Assembly (NCBI GenBank): GCA_015039465.1 | Contig: MU130357.1 | Coordinates: forward strand, 521,847 to 553,812 | Direction of reading: 5' to 3' | Source: Phlegmacium glaucopus | Lineage: Eukaryota; Basidiomycota; Agaricomycetes; Agaricales; Cortinariaceae | Length of the DNA stretch: 31,966 nt | Shown: positions 1-8,756 of the stretch, piece after piece | Position numbering within the stretch: the first letter of the stretch is position 1 | Layout of the letters: every line of letters begins with the position of its first letter | Notes under the pieces: generated by a model | Told to the model about the DNA's origin: nothing | Seen by the model: only the letters and a program-made list of their open reading frames with translations | Databases searched by the model: none | Position numbers and translations under genes: made by a program

Positions 1-198
1 ACATAGTAAGGAAATAAATAAAATATAGAGGCAATACAGGTATAATCATGAATTTGTGGGGGTCGGATCGTCCCTAGGGGTAGGAAAGGAGAAACCTAGG
101 GGACGATCCATTCAGTGAACATCTATAGAAAAGACTTTATAATAATTGAAACCTAGGGGACGATCGAACTGATTCAGTCGTAGCGTCAACGGGATTGT
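1..198. repeat. Mirrored first part of a solo chromovirus LTR
   Basis: Read backwards from 198, this begins TGTTAGGGCAACTGCG and follows the LTR at 10335-10747 base by base to ...GGAATGATACA at base 1. The next LTR bases, ATAATAATTAATT, are found at 2676. The piece therefore belongs with 2676-2890 as one 413-bp LTR. Its duplication GACTC is at 203-199 (read backwards) and at 2891-2895. The same sequence as displayed recurs at about 1507-1704, which is the mirrored 3' LTR, so the apparent direct repeat is simply LTR against LTR. Confidence 0.93.
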
Positions 199-590
199 CT
201 CAGGTCACTTTCATCTTTTTAATACGGACCTGACATACAGACCAGTGTCAGGCCGCCTGAAGGTGGCCTGTAGGTGACCTGAAAACTACCTTAAATCCCA
301 ATATAAATCTAAATCTCCAATCCGAATCCCAATATAAATCTAAATCCCGAATCCGAATCCCGAATCCTAATTATAAATCCCTACCCCTATAAAAGACAGG
401 CGCGCCATCGTGTAAGAATCCAATCCTCCCCTATGTCCGTACAAAACATGAAGGTGGTCTGAAGGCGGCCTGAAGGTGGCCTGAGACTGGCCTGAGACTG
501 GTCTGAGACTGGCCTGACAAGACCTCAGACGGTCTGAGACCAGTTAGGCCGCCTTAAGGCCGGTCTGTTACACCCCCTCACATTTCAGGA
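199..590. mobile_element. Mirrored part of a MULE-like MITE with internal short tandem repeats
   Basis: Read backwards from 590 the sequence opens AGGACTTTACACTCCCCCAC. This matches the terminal inverted repeat of the element at 20913-21429 (CTTTAC then CTCCCCCACA). Inside are arrays of an approximately 11-bp unit (TCCGGTGGAAG-like) and runs of CCCTAA-type sequence that only appear after un-reversing. The element continues across the inserted solo LTR to 2891-3000. It sits in the integrase gene: TGGCGGAGTG flanks it at 600-591 (read backwards) and at 3001-3010. A 9-10-bp duplication suggests a Mutator-like transposase acting in trans. Confidence 0.75.
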
Positions 591-600
591 GTGAGGCGGT

Positions 601-1291
601 GTGTCGTGGGTGGAAAGGAGGATCTGAGGTCTGTTTAGGGGACTTACCCAAAACTTGGCTCGGTTGGCCTTAGGGTTTACCTCAGGCAATTACTTAAGTA
701 CCTTACTTACGTCTTGTGGGATCTACTTCGCTTTCGTCGTGACCAGTTCAGATTTCTGCTGTACCGTTCTATAATATTAGTCTTTTCCTGAAGTCGTGGT
801 CTTATGTTTGGCCCTCTGTTTCATATGGACCTACGGTCGCTGTATGTTTGTTGTTCTGGTAGGTCCTTTAACAGGGTAGCCGTGGATCCGGGGAAAGGTT
901 AGCTTCTTGTTCAGTCGTTGTTACGAATGGCTGAAGTTGAAGGGAACAGGTACTTTGCTGAGGTAGGTCAGAAATTGCATCAGTTTGACTGAGGTCGGGG
1001 TTATCTGGACTAGGGACCTTCTGCGTAAGGCTGAGGAGGTGAAGGCCTTTAGTAACTGCCTCTTCTCCTTACCCAGTAGCTCCTTTAGGAGTTGTCGTCT
1101 CAGTATTTGTCCTCCAAGGCTATGGAGCAGTTTACCGTTCTGAAACCTTAGTTTGTATTGTGGTATGTACGGGGGTTTAATCAGTACCTTAAGGTGTTCT
1201 TCATGGGGTCTCGAGGATTCGTGTAGTCCTACCGGTTTAAGTTTGTCAAAGGAAAGCACGACCCTACAGTGGATGACTTCCCCCCCTACCT
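601..1291. pseudogene. pol: Mirrored chromovirus integrase C-terminus and chromodomain
   Basis: Complementing this interval without reversing it gives a long open frame. It starts with the integrase tail (HSAT, then FLLD), passes through the typical KPGDKVYLDA and RLHPVFNVVKL segments, and enters a chromodomain with EEEWVIEEIL and RFRYLVKWQDF, then HAPKLVMEF and KHIRM. Chromodomains steer integration of chromoviruses to heterochromatin. A few residues after the KWQDF motif (WEP-like) are missing. Two in-frame TGA codons stand where arginine is expected (before MGFEP and before MQNTL). A polypurine run with seven G residues lies at 1277-1291, directly before the 3' LTR. Upstream integrase coding continues at 3001-3716 on the ordinary minus strand, beyond the inserted MITE and solo LTR. 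Confidence 0.9.
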
Positions 1292-1704
1292 ACAATCCCC
1301 TGTGGGCTGAAATTGGGTTTGGAGTTGGAATCTTGGTATGTGGGACGGAAAGGCTGCTGGAGGCTGGAAGGCAGGTTGAGGCGAAGGTAGTGGACAACTG
1401 AGGCCTTGGGGTATCAAGGCGAGGCTGAGGTTAGGAGGTAAAGTGAGGTAGAAAATAAAGATAAAAAGTGTAATATGGTGAAGAATAAATTAATTAATTA
1501 ATAATAGAATAGTAAGAAAATAAATAAAATATAGAGACAATACAGGTATAATCATGAATTTATGGGGGTCGGATCGTCCCTAGGGGTAGGAAAGGAGAAA
1601 CCTAGGGGACGATCCATTCAGTGAACATCTATAGAAAAGACTTTATAATAATTGAAACCTAGGGGACGATCGAACTGATTCAGTCGCAGCGTCAACGGGA
1701 TTGT
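1292..1704. repeat. Mirrored 3' LTR of the chromovirus, 413 bp
   Basis: Read backwards from 1704 this is a complete 413-bp LTR, TGTTAGGG...CCCCTAACA, colinear with 10335-10747 and, in opposite orientation, with 11491-11903. It adjoins the polypurine tract at 1277-1291. The outer flank read backwards is CTTCC (1709-1705). The outer flank of the 5' LTR is CTTCT (10748-10752). These look like the original 5-bp target duplication with one transition. Confidence 0.92.
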
Positions 1705-2644
1705 CCTTCTAGTATGGGTTATCGTTATATATTAGGTACCTATAAAAATTCAGTTCTGGTATATAGAATTCTTATTCTTACTGGTTCTAAAGTCACGGAG
1801 TTTTGGACAAAATGGTAGAGAACTTGCATTCTTACTGTTTCTAAAGTCGTGAAATTTTAGACAGAATAGTAGTTTTAAAGGAGGTCTAGGGGGAAGTCGT
1901 AGAAATTAACTCTTTTAACAATTTCCGAAAACATTTCTGTGATATGGTTTGTTTAATCAACTTCCTCCGACGTGACAAACACCAGTTAATCACGGAGAAT
2001 TGTTATACGAAGAAAATTGACTTTAACTAACGCTAAAAGTTATAAGATAGTGGACCATTGTAACCAGTTGTACTTTCTGATGTGTGTAGTCTGGGCTAAA
2101 ATGGCAATTTTCCAGGTTATAATCGACTTTTAACAGTTGTATATACGTTTAGAACAGTTTGGAAAAACTTTTTTCCATTTTTTGGTGGAGTTAGAAACCG
2201 ATTAAGAAAGACCTATCCACGTCATGGTAGCCATAATGTTCTGGATTGTAAACGTCTTTTTTATAACTATAGTTCCTAAGCTGTATTGTCTACAGATCAG
2301 GTTCAGAGTAGTCCTGTACGTTTTTACTAACGGTTACATTATTACAAAAGATTGGGGTACCATTTTCAAATAGTACGTAATGGAGGGTCGGCTGTTCTAT
2401 AATTACTTTAAGACCGCAAACATAAAGTTCCTGGATAGTTCGGGTGACTACTACTGTAATTTGCGTGTGGTTACGATCATGCATCTTTATTACATTTTTT
2501 ACGTAACCTTACCAATTTTAATTTAGTACAACTGATATTTCTAGAAAGATAAAGAGAACTTTTAGAATTATCAATAGGAGATCGTCCTCAGGGTCAACTT
2601 TAAGTTATAAGTTATAGACTAGGTTTAACACCTTTATTTTGTTA
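1705..2644. pseudogene. Mirrored Helitron-associated DUF6570 protein, 3' truncated by a MITE
   Basis: The complement read left to right encodes a protein with strong similarity to DUF6570 proteins found with fungal Helitron helicase-like genes. It has a CTVCGQL zinc pair near the N-terminal side and CKSC further on. Then come LANSFWIGAVP, FAEKILISRIRHNRC, KVYHALPPS, RTPMLVRRN and ALEWLKLNH. An intron-like break with a GTAACA donor lies between ITW and SDP. The frame stays open until about 2644, where a MITE terminus cuts in. No catalytic domain is visible here. In related elements Rep and helicase functions lie downstream. I recognise the family from memory of conserved motifs and could not run a search. 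Confidence 0.85.
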
Positions 2645-2675
2645 TGAAATGTCAGGGGGTGGGAAAGGTGAACCT
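2645..2675. mobile_element. Mirrored MITE terminus
   Basis: Read backwards from 2675 the sequence is CCAAGTGG, then GTGGGGGACTGTAAAG. This is the inverted terminus shared with the elements ending at 2996 and 21429. It interrupts the DUF6570 frame. The rest of this copy would lie outside the window. Confidence 0.65.
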
Positions 2676-2890
2676 ATAATAATTAATTAATTAAATAAGA
2701 AGTGGTGTGATGTGAAAAATAGAAATAAAAGATGGAGTGAAATGGAGGATCGGAGTTGGAGTGGAACTACGGGGTTCCGGAGTGAAGCAGTGACGGAAGC
2801 GGAGTTGGACGGAAGGTTGGAGGTCGTCGGAAAGGCAGGGTGTATGATTCTGAGGTTGAGGTTTGGGTTAAAGTCGGGTGTCCCCTAACA
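2676..2890 (-). repeat. Second part of the split solo chromovirus LTR
   Basis: In normal orientation, this matches the last 215 bp of the LTR at 10335-10747 and ends GTGTCCCCTAACA at 2890. It begins abruptly inside the LTR because the mirrored block ends at 2675. With bases 198-1 it forms a complete 413-bp LTR. The flanking GACTC at 2891-2895 matches the other side exactly, so this is a solo LTR inserted into the MITE. Confidence 0.9.
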
Positions 2891-3000
2891 GACTCTCACT
2901 GGACTTTTACCGGAATTTTACTGGAGTCTGCTGGACTTCTGCCGGACTTTTGGCAGTCTGGTGGACTCTGGCTGGACAACGTGGGGGACTGTAAAGTACA
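2891..3000. mobile_element. Right part of the MITE inside the integrase gene
   Basis: About 100 bp of an 11-bp-like tandem unit (CTGGACTTCTGCCGG variants) ends in GTGGGGGACTGTAAAGTACA, the inverted terminus of this MITE family. The left part is mirrored at 590-199. The flank TGGCGGAGTG at 3001-3010 is duplicated on the other side. Confidence 0.75.
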
Positions 3001-3716
3001 TGGCGGAGTGGACATGATTATTGTACTGGAATTCCGCAAGAGGAAGGAGTTTGGCCCAATTGGTTTGTTGCTGGTTTGTAAAGAGTCGGAGATACTGTTC
3101 CAGCTCCTGATTTACTCATTCCGCCTGGCCGTCTCCTTGCGGATGATAGGCGGTGGTGGCTGCTAACTTAATTCCGAGGATCCGGTAGAGCTTGCGCGTG
3201 AATTCTGCTACAAACTGTGGTCCTCTGTTTGATACCACTCTCTGGGGTAGTCCATGATGTTTCCAGACATGTTGGATATAAAGGCGAGCGGTTCCGGACG
3301 CGGAGGTGGTAGTAAGGGTTGGTGCAAAATGAGCTCGTTTGGTGACCGAATCAACTACCACCATCACCGAGTCGTATCCTGAAGACTCTGGAAGTTCCAC
3401 TATGAAGTCCACACTAATTGTGTCCCATGGAGCGTTTGGAATTGGGAGGGGATGGAGTTCGCCGACTGGGTGGTGTCTTTGAGCCTTAGTCCGAAGACAC
3501 AGGTCACAGGTTGAGGCATATTTTCTGATATATCGGGACATCTGTGGCCACCAATAGTTTCGGGATACAAGTTCAAGGGTCTTCCATCTTCCCAGATGCC
3601 CAGCGATTAGGGTGTCGTGGCAGAGGGATACAATCCATCTTCACAAGTCAAACATGTCCAGAATGTAGATTTTTCCTCGGAAAGAGAGGATGTCGTTGGT
3701 CATGAGACCATTCTGC
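3001..3716 (-). pseudogene. pol: Chromovirus integrase, N-terminal zinc and catalytic part
   Basis: From about 3716 the frame begins AEWSHDQ, continuing the RNase H end beyond the solo LTR, and carries a frameshift near 3650. The zinc domain follows (LCHDTLIAGHLGRW, then CDLCLRTK). The catalytic core has FIVELPESSGYDSVMVVVD and ends YHPQGDGQAE at 3119. The second catalytic aspartate is replaced (SNRGPQF where SDRGPQF is usual), which should abolish strand transfer. A TGA at 3118-3116 follows QAE where arginine is expected. The frame then resumes [12 protein letters not shown] to HVHSAM at about 3001, where the MITE enters. The remaining C-terminus and chromodomain are mirrored at 601-1291. 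Confidence 0.9.
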
Positions 3717-4607
3717 TGATGTACCTGCGGTGGGATCAGACCGCAAGTAGTAACATAGTTCAGAGGGGTTAATGTAGTTTTCCTCGATAGAATTTAAAGA
3801 GAAGTTCACGGTATTGAAATACGCAAGAAGAATAGGTCGCGAAGATAGCGAAGTTCGCGAACGAGAACACAGTGCGCAAAGTAGCTTAAAGAATGAGACT
3901 ATTGACTTAGAACATTGCTGCAAAGTTTATGGGATCAAAACTCTGGCCGTCTCTTGTTCACCTGGCCTTACAGGTACTTAATATGAGAATAATAAACTAA
4001 CCAGGTGCAGATATGCAAAACAGTAATGTAAAAATTGAGCTAATGCGAAGTCACATGGGCCCAGTAGTTTGGTAACAGAGAGATAGGAGATAAAGTAAAA
4101 ATAAAGGTGATGAGTAAGGAGGTCAGTTGAATGACCTCCTGTTTTGAAAGAATGATAAAAATATATATATGGAAAGATGAAAGAAAGTAAATGCAAAACA
4201 ACACGGACCATTGATAAAACCAATGCATGGAGAGGTAAGGAATGCGTATGTGAACCATGAAAGACCGCGAGATTAGATAGTGGCTGTGCGAAGATGCGGC
4301 TGCAAAGGAGTGAATATGGCTAAGTCCACTGTGACTAACGAGAGCTGTAGATATGTTGAAGTATCAAGTGTGAAGAGGAATGAGGGTACTTTGAATAGTT
4401 ATGAGGGTCGTAGAGGTGATGTGCGAGACATGTGCTAAGAGTAGGCAATATAGTAGGACCTGCAAATGATAGTGCGAGGGTTACTGACAACCGCGGCCAA
4501 GAATGCGAGTGATAATGGTAACCGCGAGGTATCCGCGAGTGTCTGCGAAGTTGTTAAATCGCAAAAATAACCTATTTACAAACCTAGAGGTTATATGGAT
4601 CCTATCA
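3717..4607 (+). mobile_element. Solo LTR, 891-bp TGATGTACC family, inserted in pol
   Basis: The sequence begins TGATGTACCTGCGG and ends GATCCTATCA. A near-complete copy lies inverted at 19920-20793, and a 5' fragment at 20993-21176. The flanks CTGC (3713-3716) and CCGC (4608-4611) form a 4-bp duplication with one transition. Removing the LTR rejoins RNase H (RSA) to AEW of integrase, which confirms the limits. The LTR is rich in GCGAA and CGCGAA motifs. No internal coding is present, so it is a solo LTR by recombination. The autonomous parent is not in the window. Confidence 0.82.
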
Positions 4608-4611
4608 CCGC

Positions 4612-5996
4612 CGATCGGACGGATTGTGTGTGAGTGGTTTTCAACTCCTTTACCACTTTAGCTATGGCCTCTTCTTTTCCACCTTCATGGGTACCTTTCC
4701 GGATGTCTTTCAAGATGTCTCGTTCTTCTCCTATGACTTCCAGTCCTTCTAAGGCCCAAATCACAAAAAAGCCTGGAGTTAGGAGTGTGATGTTGTTATT
4801 GTCACCAGTTCCGGTTCCGTGATCCACTTGTCTGGACAAGGCGTCCAGTTTTCCCATGCTCTTGCCTGGTCTGTGGTGCATGAGGAAATCAAACCGGGCT
4901 AGGAACAATGACCAACAGGCTTGTCTCCGATTGAGCTTTTTGGCTGTCATGAAGTATTCCAAGTTCTTGTGATCAGTCCAGATCTCGCACTTGTGTTCTG
5001 CTCCTTCGAAGAAGTGTCTCCACTCTTCTAGAGCTTGGATGATCACTAGCATCTCTTTGTCGTGGATCTCATAGTTCCGTTCGACCAGAGATAAGGATTT
5101 AGACAGGAACACAACTGGGTGCCATTTCTCATCATCGAGGGATTGTTGGGAGAGTACAGTTCCAGTTGCAAAATTGGAACTGTCTGCTTCGATGCAGAAT
5201 GGCCTGGAGTTGTCCGGAGAGGCTAGAATTGGGGTTGAAGTGATCAGGTTCTTGAGAGAATTGAACACCAACTGCTCTTCCATATTCCATCTCCATTTAA
5301 TGTCACTTTTGGTGAGATCAAACAAGGGACGGGCATGATGAGAAAAGTCTTGGATGAACCTTTGGTAAAAGTTGGTGAAGCCTAGAAATGACTGGACTTC
5401 CTTTTTGTTTGTTGGAATTGGCCATTCCGCTACTCCAGCAACTTTTACAGGGTCCATCTTGATGGAGTTATGAGATATTATGACTCCAAGGTATTCCACC
5501 TTGGTGTGTTCAAATTTGCACTTGTCTGGTTTTAGGAAGAGTTTATACTTCCATAAAAGTTCCAGTACTCTCTGAGTTATGGACCTGTGTTCCTCTAGTG
5601 TCTCCGTGAATATCAGGATATCGTCAAGGTAGACCACTACAACCCCTTCCATTATGAGCTCACGGAAGATGTCATTCATCATTGTTTGGAAAGTAGCCGG
5701 ACTGTTGGTGAGGCTGAAGAACATAACCAGGGGTTCAAATAATCCCCGGTTAGTTTGGAAAGCTGCTTTCCATTCGTCCCTTCCTTCATTTGGACATTGT
5801 TAAAACCCCATTGGATGTCCAACTTAGTGAAATATTTAGCGCCCCGGAGTTGGGTAATCAGTTCCAAAATGAGGGGAAGTGGGTACTTGTTTTTGATGGT
5901 GATTGCATTGAGAGCTCGATAGTCCTGAACAAGCCAAAGACTTCCATCTTTCTTTTTAATAAAGAAAACCGGAGATGCCATTGGAGATTTGGAAGG
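4612..5996 (-). pseudogene. pol: Chromovirus reverse transcriptase and RNase H
   Basis: RT begins at about 5996 with [18 protein letters not shown]. It has the LDIQWG and TNRGLFEP regions and the catalytic VVVYLDDILIF, followed by the thumb (FLGFTNFYQRFI). RNase H follows with EADSSNFATGTVLSQ, HDKEMLVII and WTDHKNLEYF. The tether ends at TQSVRSA beside the solo LTR at 4607. A one-base deletion at about 5783-5790 (in KEG-DEW) shifts the frame, so the domain appears in two overlapping frames. It is otherwise typical of Ty3/gypsy RT-RNase H in length and motif order. The enzyme copies the element RNA inside the Gag particle. Confidence 0.93.
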
Positions 5997-7061
5997 TCAG
6001 ATGCATCTGGAGTTTAAATTCTCCTGGAGGAACATGTCAAGTTCCTTTTGTTCTGTCGGAGCTAGAGGATAGACCTTGCAACCTGATGGTTTTTCTCCCA
6101 GAATGAGTTCTACTGCGTGGTCCCAAGGTTTCGGATCAGGTAGGATATCAAAAGATTCTTTGGCAAAAACACTATCAGATTCTCGGAGATAATCCAGAAC
6201 TCCTTCTTTTGTTTCAGATTGTGTGTTGCGCTGGAAAGCTTCTGCAAGACATTGGGAGATGGTGGAGGTGGCTTGGATATCTGCCTGCAGTGGTAGTAGG
6301 CTGGTGGCAAATATTCTGTCACCATCCTCAAATTCAGGGTTTGGGCTACTTTCCTCCTCGTCATCCTCATCACAATCCTCTACATGAGCCAGAAGTGGGC
6401 TGGTTGAACATTTTTCAATTTGGTGTATTTCTGCCTTTTGAATTTTTTGTTCCTCTCGGATCTCATTCCTGCATTCTGAACAACAATGGGGTGGACAACG
6501 GGACATTTTTACTTCTCCGGTTGCCCAGTCAATCTCTGGGTTGTGCATCTTAAGCCAGGAATGTCCAAGAATCAAGGTTTGTTTTCCCAGTCCAGTGACC
6601 GCGAACAAGGATCTCTTGGAATGTCCTTTATACCTGAGTATCAGATCAACCACTTCCGTGATTGATCCGGCTTCATTCGGAGTACCGTCAATGTTAAATA
6701 CCGGAATCAGATTTGACAGGGACTTTGTTGTGAGCCTGTTAGTTTTGACATAGTCTCTGTCAATAAACCTTCCGTCGGCTCCGGAGTCTACTAAGGACAG
6801 AAAGGAGTTTACTTCTCTGGTGTCGGTCGTCTCAATGCTGACTTTGAGTTCCAGTGATTTAGAGTCAGCATCGAGGGAGCCAATAGTGAACTTTTTCGGG
6901 AGGGTTCTTTCCCATTGGGGTTGGAACACTTGGATTTTTTTTGGATTTTCTGATGTTTGTACAACTTGAATGTTTTCAACCATCTTGTTTATTTCATCAA
7001 TGCTATCTACATGTAAAACAGAGAAATGGTTGGTCGTTGACAGCGAGGGCATGCAGTTCAC
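5997..7061 (-). pseudogene. pol: Chromovirus protease region and linker to RT
   Basis: The frame starts near 7061, overlapping the end of gag in the -1 frame, as in elements that make Gag-Pol by -1 frameshifting. A retropepsin fold is indicated by FLSLVDSGADGRFID, with the single DSG active-site motif expected for a homodimer, and LILGHSWLKMHNPEIDW downstream. An acidic linker (DEDDEEES) leads to PLAPTEQKELDMFL. The stop at 5999-5997 is TGA in RCI*PSKSP, where arginine is conserved. It is in frame with RT, so protease and RT were once continuous. The upstream part (about 7061-6900) is likely the end of the Gag-derived spacer. Confidence 0.9.
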
Positions 7062-7402
7062 TCACTGTTTTGGCAAAAATCCTTTAAATCATTGGTCTGA
7101 CTTTCATGTTCAGTGTTCTCTGAAGGTTCCGTCAGTTCCGGATCAGGTACTTTGTCATATTTGGCCAGCTGGAACTCCAAGAGGGTATGGAGTTTGTCAT
7201 TGGTCATTGTTCGGATGTCGAAACATTTTTTGCAATGTCTCTCAATGTGTCCGATGCCTCCGCACCAGAAGCATGACAGTGGTACAGAGCCTGCTTTTTG
7301 GGCCGCATCAATGTCCATAGGTACAGGGTTTCCCGGAGTTGGTATGAGGTGTGTGTTCCTCTGTGGTGGTATTGATGGATTGAATTGGAGTGTGGTGGTA
7401 CC
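7058..7402 (-). pseudogene. gag: Chromovirus gag, nucleocapsid part
   Basis: This is the C-terminal piece of gag, separated from the capsid part at 9389-10225 by the element at 7403-9383. It contains PVPMDIDAAQKAG, then one CCHC knuckle (CFWCGGIGHIERHC, spacing C-x2-C-x4-H-x4-C) that binds element RNA. It ends in an acidic tail at 7058. The preceding coding (about 7402-7319) is in the same frame and joins across the insertion when one GTACC copy is removed. Confidence 0.9.
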
Positions 7403-7731
7403 TGTTAGGGGACACTCATTGTGTCCGCCCCTAGTTACGCTTAGCTACTCATACTTTCACTTTCACTCTATGATCATATCACTTGCCATGTTCCCCAGGC
7501 TACCCTTTATGGACTCCCTCTTATTGTTGTAGTAGTTGACACTTCACCGATGACATCGTGAGATGTCAGTTTATATTCTTGTACTTATCACACGCACCCT
7601 ACCTTCTATTACACCCTAGCCGTATATAGTCATATTGGCTCACACACTTGTAGTATATAGGTGTAAAGTGGTTATCGAAGATAACCACCTTAGAATTCAA
7701 CTTGGTTCCCGGGTCTTTACATTCCCTCACA
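7403..7731 (+). repeat. 5' LTR of the KH element
   Basis: It spans TGTTAGGGGACAC to CATTCCCTCACA. The last bases differ by one from the 3' LTR (CCCTAACA). It contains a TATA-like GTATATAG at 7653-7660 and a perfect 9-bp-stem hairpin at 7669-7689. Confidence 0.93.
7653..7697 (+). promoter_or_regulatory. Putative core promoter, hairpin and transcript start of the KH element
   Basis: A TATA-like GTATATAG (7653-7660) lies about 27-30 bp before a segment, ACCTTAGAATT (7687-7697). That segment is perfectly complementary to the site just after the LTR. Between them GTGGTTATC-GAA-GATAACCAC (7669-7689) forms a perfect hairpin. The spacing would place the RNA 5' end at or next to the complementary segment, as in Tf1. 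The start site itself is inferred. Confidence 0.5.
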
Positions 7732-7732
7732 T

Positions 7733-7743
7733 AATTCTAAGGT
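7733..7743 (+). promoter_or_regulatory. Candidate self-primer binding site of the KH element
   Basis: AATTCTAAGGT begins two bases after the 5' LTR. It is an exact 11-nt complement of LTR bases 7687-7697. It lacks the TGG expected at a tRNA 3'-end primer site. The layout resembles Tf1 of fission yeast, where the mRNA 5' end folds back as primer. Confidence 0.55.
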
Positions 7744-7946
7744 CTCTACGAGCTCGCCCCTCTCTAGCCTGCTCCCCACCCCCTACTCCAGTTCCTGCTG
7801 CCCTATAGCAACTGTTCTACAGTGCTATACCCGAACCCTACCCCGTCTTCGCATCGCTCTGTGTCTTTGCCAGTATCTAGTATCCATGCTCGTCCCTGTA
7901 CTTGCCAGGATCTACCTCCGCACTCATTCCTCCTTGATCAGACATC

Positions 7947-8756
7947 ATGCCTCTTACCCCTACTCCTACTGATGACCTCTCCTCTGTCCTTCGACAACTG
8001 GCCGACAGGCTAGACTCTCTAGAGGTCAGATTGGACCGCATTGAGGCCTCGGCAGGCCCCACAATTGCCTCGACCAGTACCCCTTTCCGTGGGTTTTCTG
8101 ACTTGCAGGAGGCATCCAAAGTCCCCCCATTTCAAGGGGCATTTTCTACCAAAGGCAAGGGTCGAGCTGACACTCCCCAAGCCCCTTCGAAGGCCAAGCC
8201 GGCCAAGAAGGAACGACCTACCAGAAAGGGTGCTATCTCTTACACCACCATCCCCCTCCCCCTTGCTCAGACATTCCCTATCGAGGGCAAGACCGATTGC
8301 CACCTTGTCACAGTGGTCATTCCTGACTCTGCTGCCCAGCACATTATTGGTCAGGGTGGTAAGGGCCTTAAACAGGTCCACAACATCTCTGGTGCTCGGG
8401 TCAACACTTACACTTTAGTGGATGGCCCCAATGATGAGCGCCACATCTCTATCCGAGGTACTGACCTCCAAATTGGTGATGCCCTAGTGGTATTGGGCAA
8501 ACAGATTGCTCGCAAGAAGGTCTGCCCCCCTAAGTTGAAGAAAACTGGCCCTACAAAGGGTTCAACTAATCCTGCCCACCCCAACCCTATCACCTCCTTG
8601 TCCCAGCGCCTGCCTCCCTTTTCTACTACCCAGTGCTCAGGACCATCTACCAGATCCCACATCGTTGAGATCCCTACTGCAGAGTTCCAAGCCAAGTCGT
8701 TTGGGACCAGAACTCCCCAGGGGACTGCTTTTGCCCCTACGGCGGCGATGGCCTAG
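7947..8756 (+). CDS. KH-domain (Gag-like?) protein of the non-autonomous LTR element
   Basis: This is a 269-residue intact ORF beginning MPLTPTPTDDL. Residues 9-35 form a likely coiled coil (LRQLADRLDSLEVRLDRIE). A basic, Pro/Ala-rich linker follows (KAKPAKKERPTRK, about residues 83-97). A type I KH domain spans about residues 118-192: VTVVIPDSAAQHIIGQGGKG holds the GXXG loop (GQGG), followed by LKQVHNISGARV and HISIRG. KH domains bind single-stranded RNA or DNA. The tail is Pro/Ser-rich and reaches a stop at 8754-8756. It is the only ORF of size in the element and lies where gag would be, so a role in packaging the element RNA is a reasonable inference, not shown. C-rich codon use contrasts with the AT-rich surroundings. 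Confidence 0.85.
   Translation: MPLTPTPTDDLSSVLRQLADRLDSLEVRLDRIEASAGPTIASTSTPFRGFSDLQEASKVPPFQGAFSTKGKGRADTPQAPSKAKPAKKERPTRKGAISYTTIPLPLAQTFPIEGKTDCHLVTVVIPDSAAQHIIGQGGKGLKQVHNISGARVNTYTLVDGPNDERHISIRGTDLQIGDALVVLGKQIARKKVCPPKLKKTGPTKGSTNPAHPNPITSLSQRLPPFSTTQCSGPSTRSHIVEIPTAEFQAKSFGTRTPQGTAFAPTAAMA

Larger units (their letters stand above)
1..2675. other. Mirror-reversed block (reversed, not complemented)
   Basis: The whole stretch makes biological sense only when its bases are read from 2675 down to 1 without complementing. Read that way it contains chromovirus LTRs with correct TGTTAGGG start and CCCCTAACA end, a polypurine tract, integrase and chromodomain coding, and a DUF6570 protein. 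The ordinary plus and minus readings give none of these. The right edge is fixed by the LTR split there: 198 bp at the window start plus 215 bp from 2676 give 413 bp, the length of the other three copies. Coding in this block lies on the complement read left to right, which neither normal strand provides. A natural inversion would give the reverse complement, so an artefact or deliberate edit is the best explanation. Confidence 0.95.

Noticed and set aside
1..1704. Direct repeat of about 200 bp read as LTRs of a small separate element
   Set aside because: They are mirrored parts of two chromovirus LTRs: a solo copy and the 3' LTR.
921..2484. ORFs of 112, 82 and 64 codons inside the first 2.5 kb
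   Set aside because: They lie in the mirrored block and are chance frames. The real coding is on the complement read left to right.
3648..4258. Minus-strand ORFs of 72-91 codons between integrase and RNase H
   Set aside because: They fall in the 891-bp solo LTR and recur, broken, in its other copies. They have no conserved coding.
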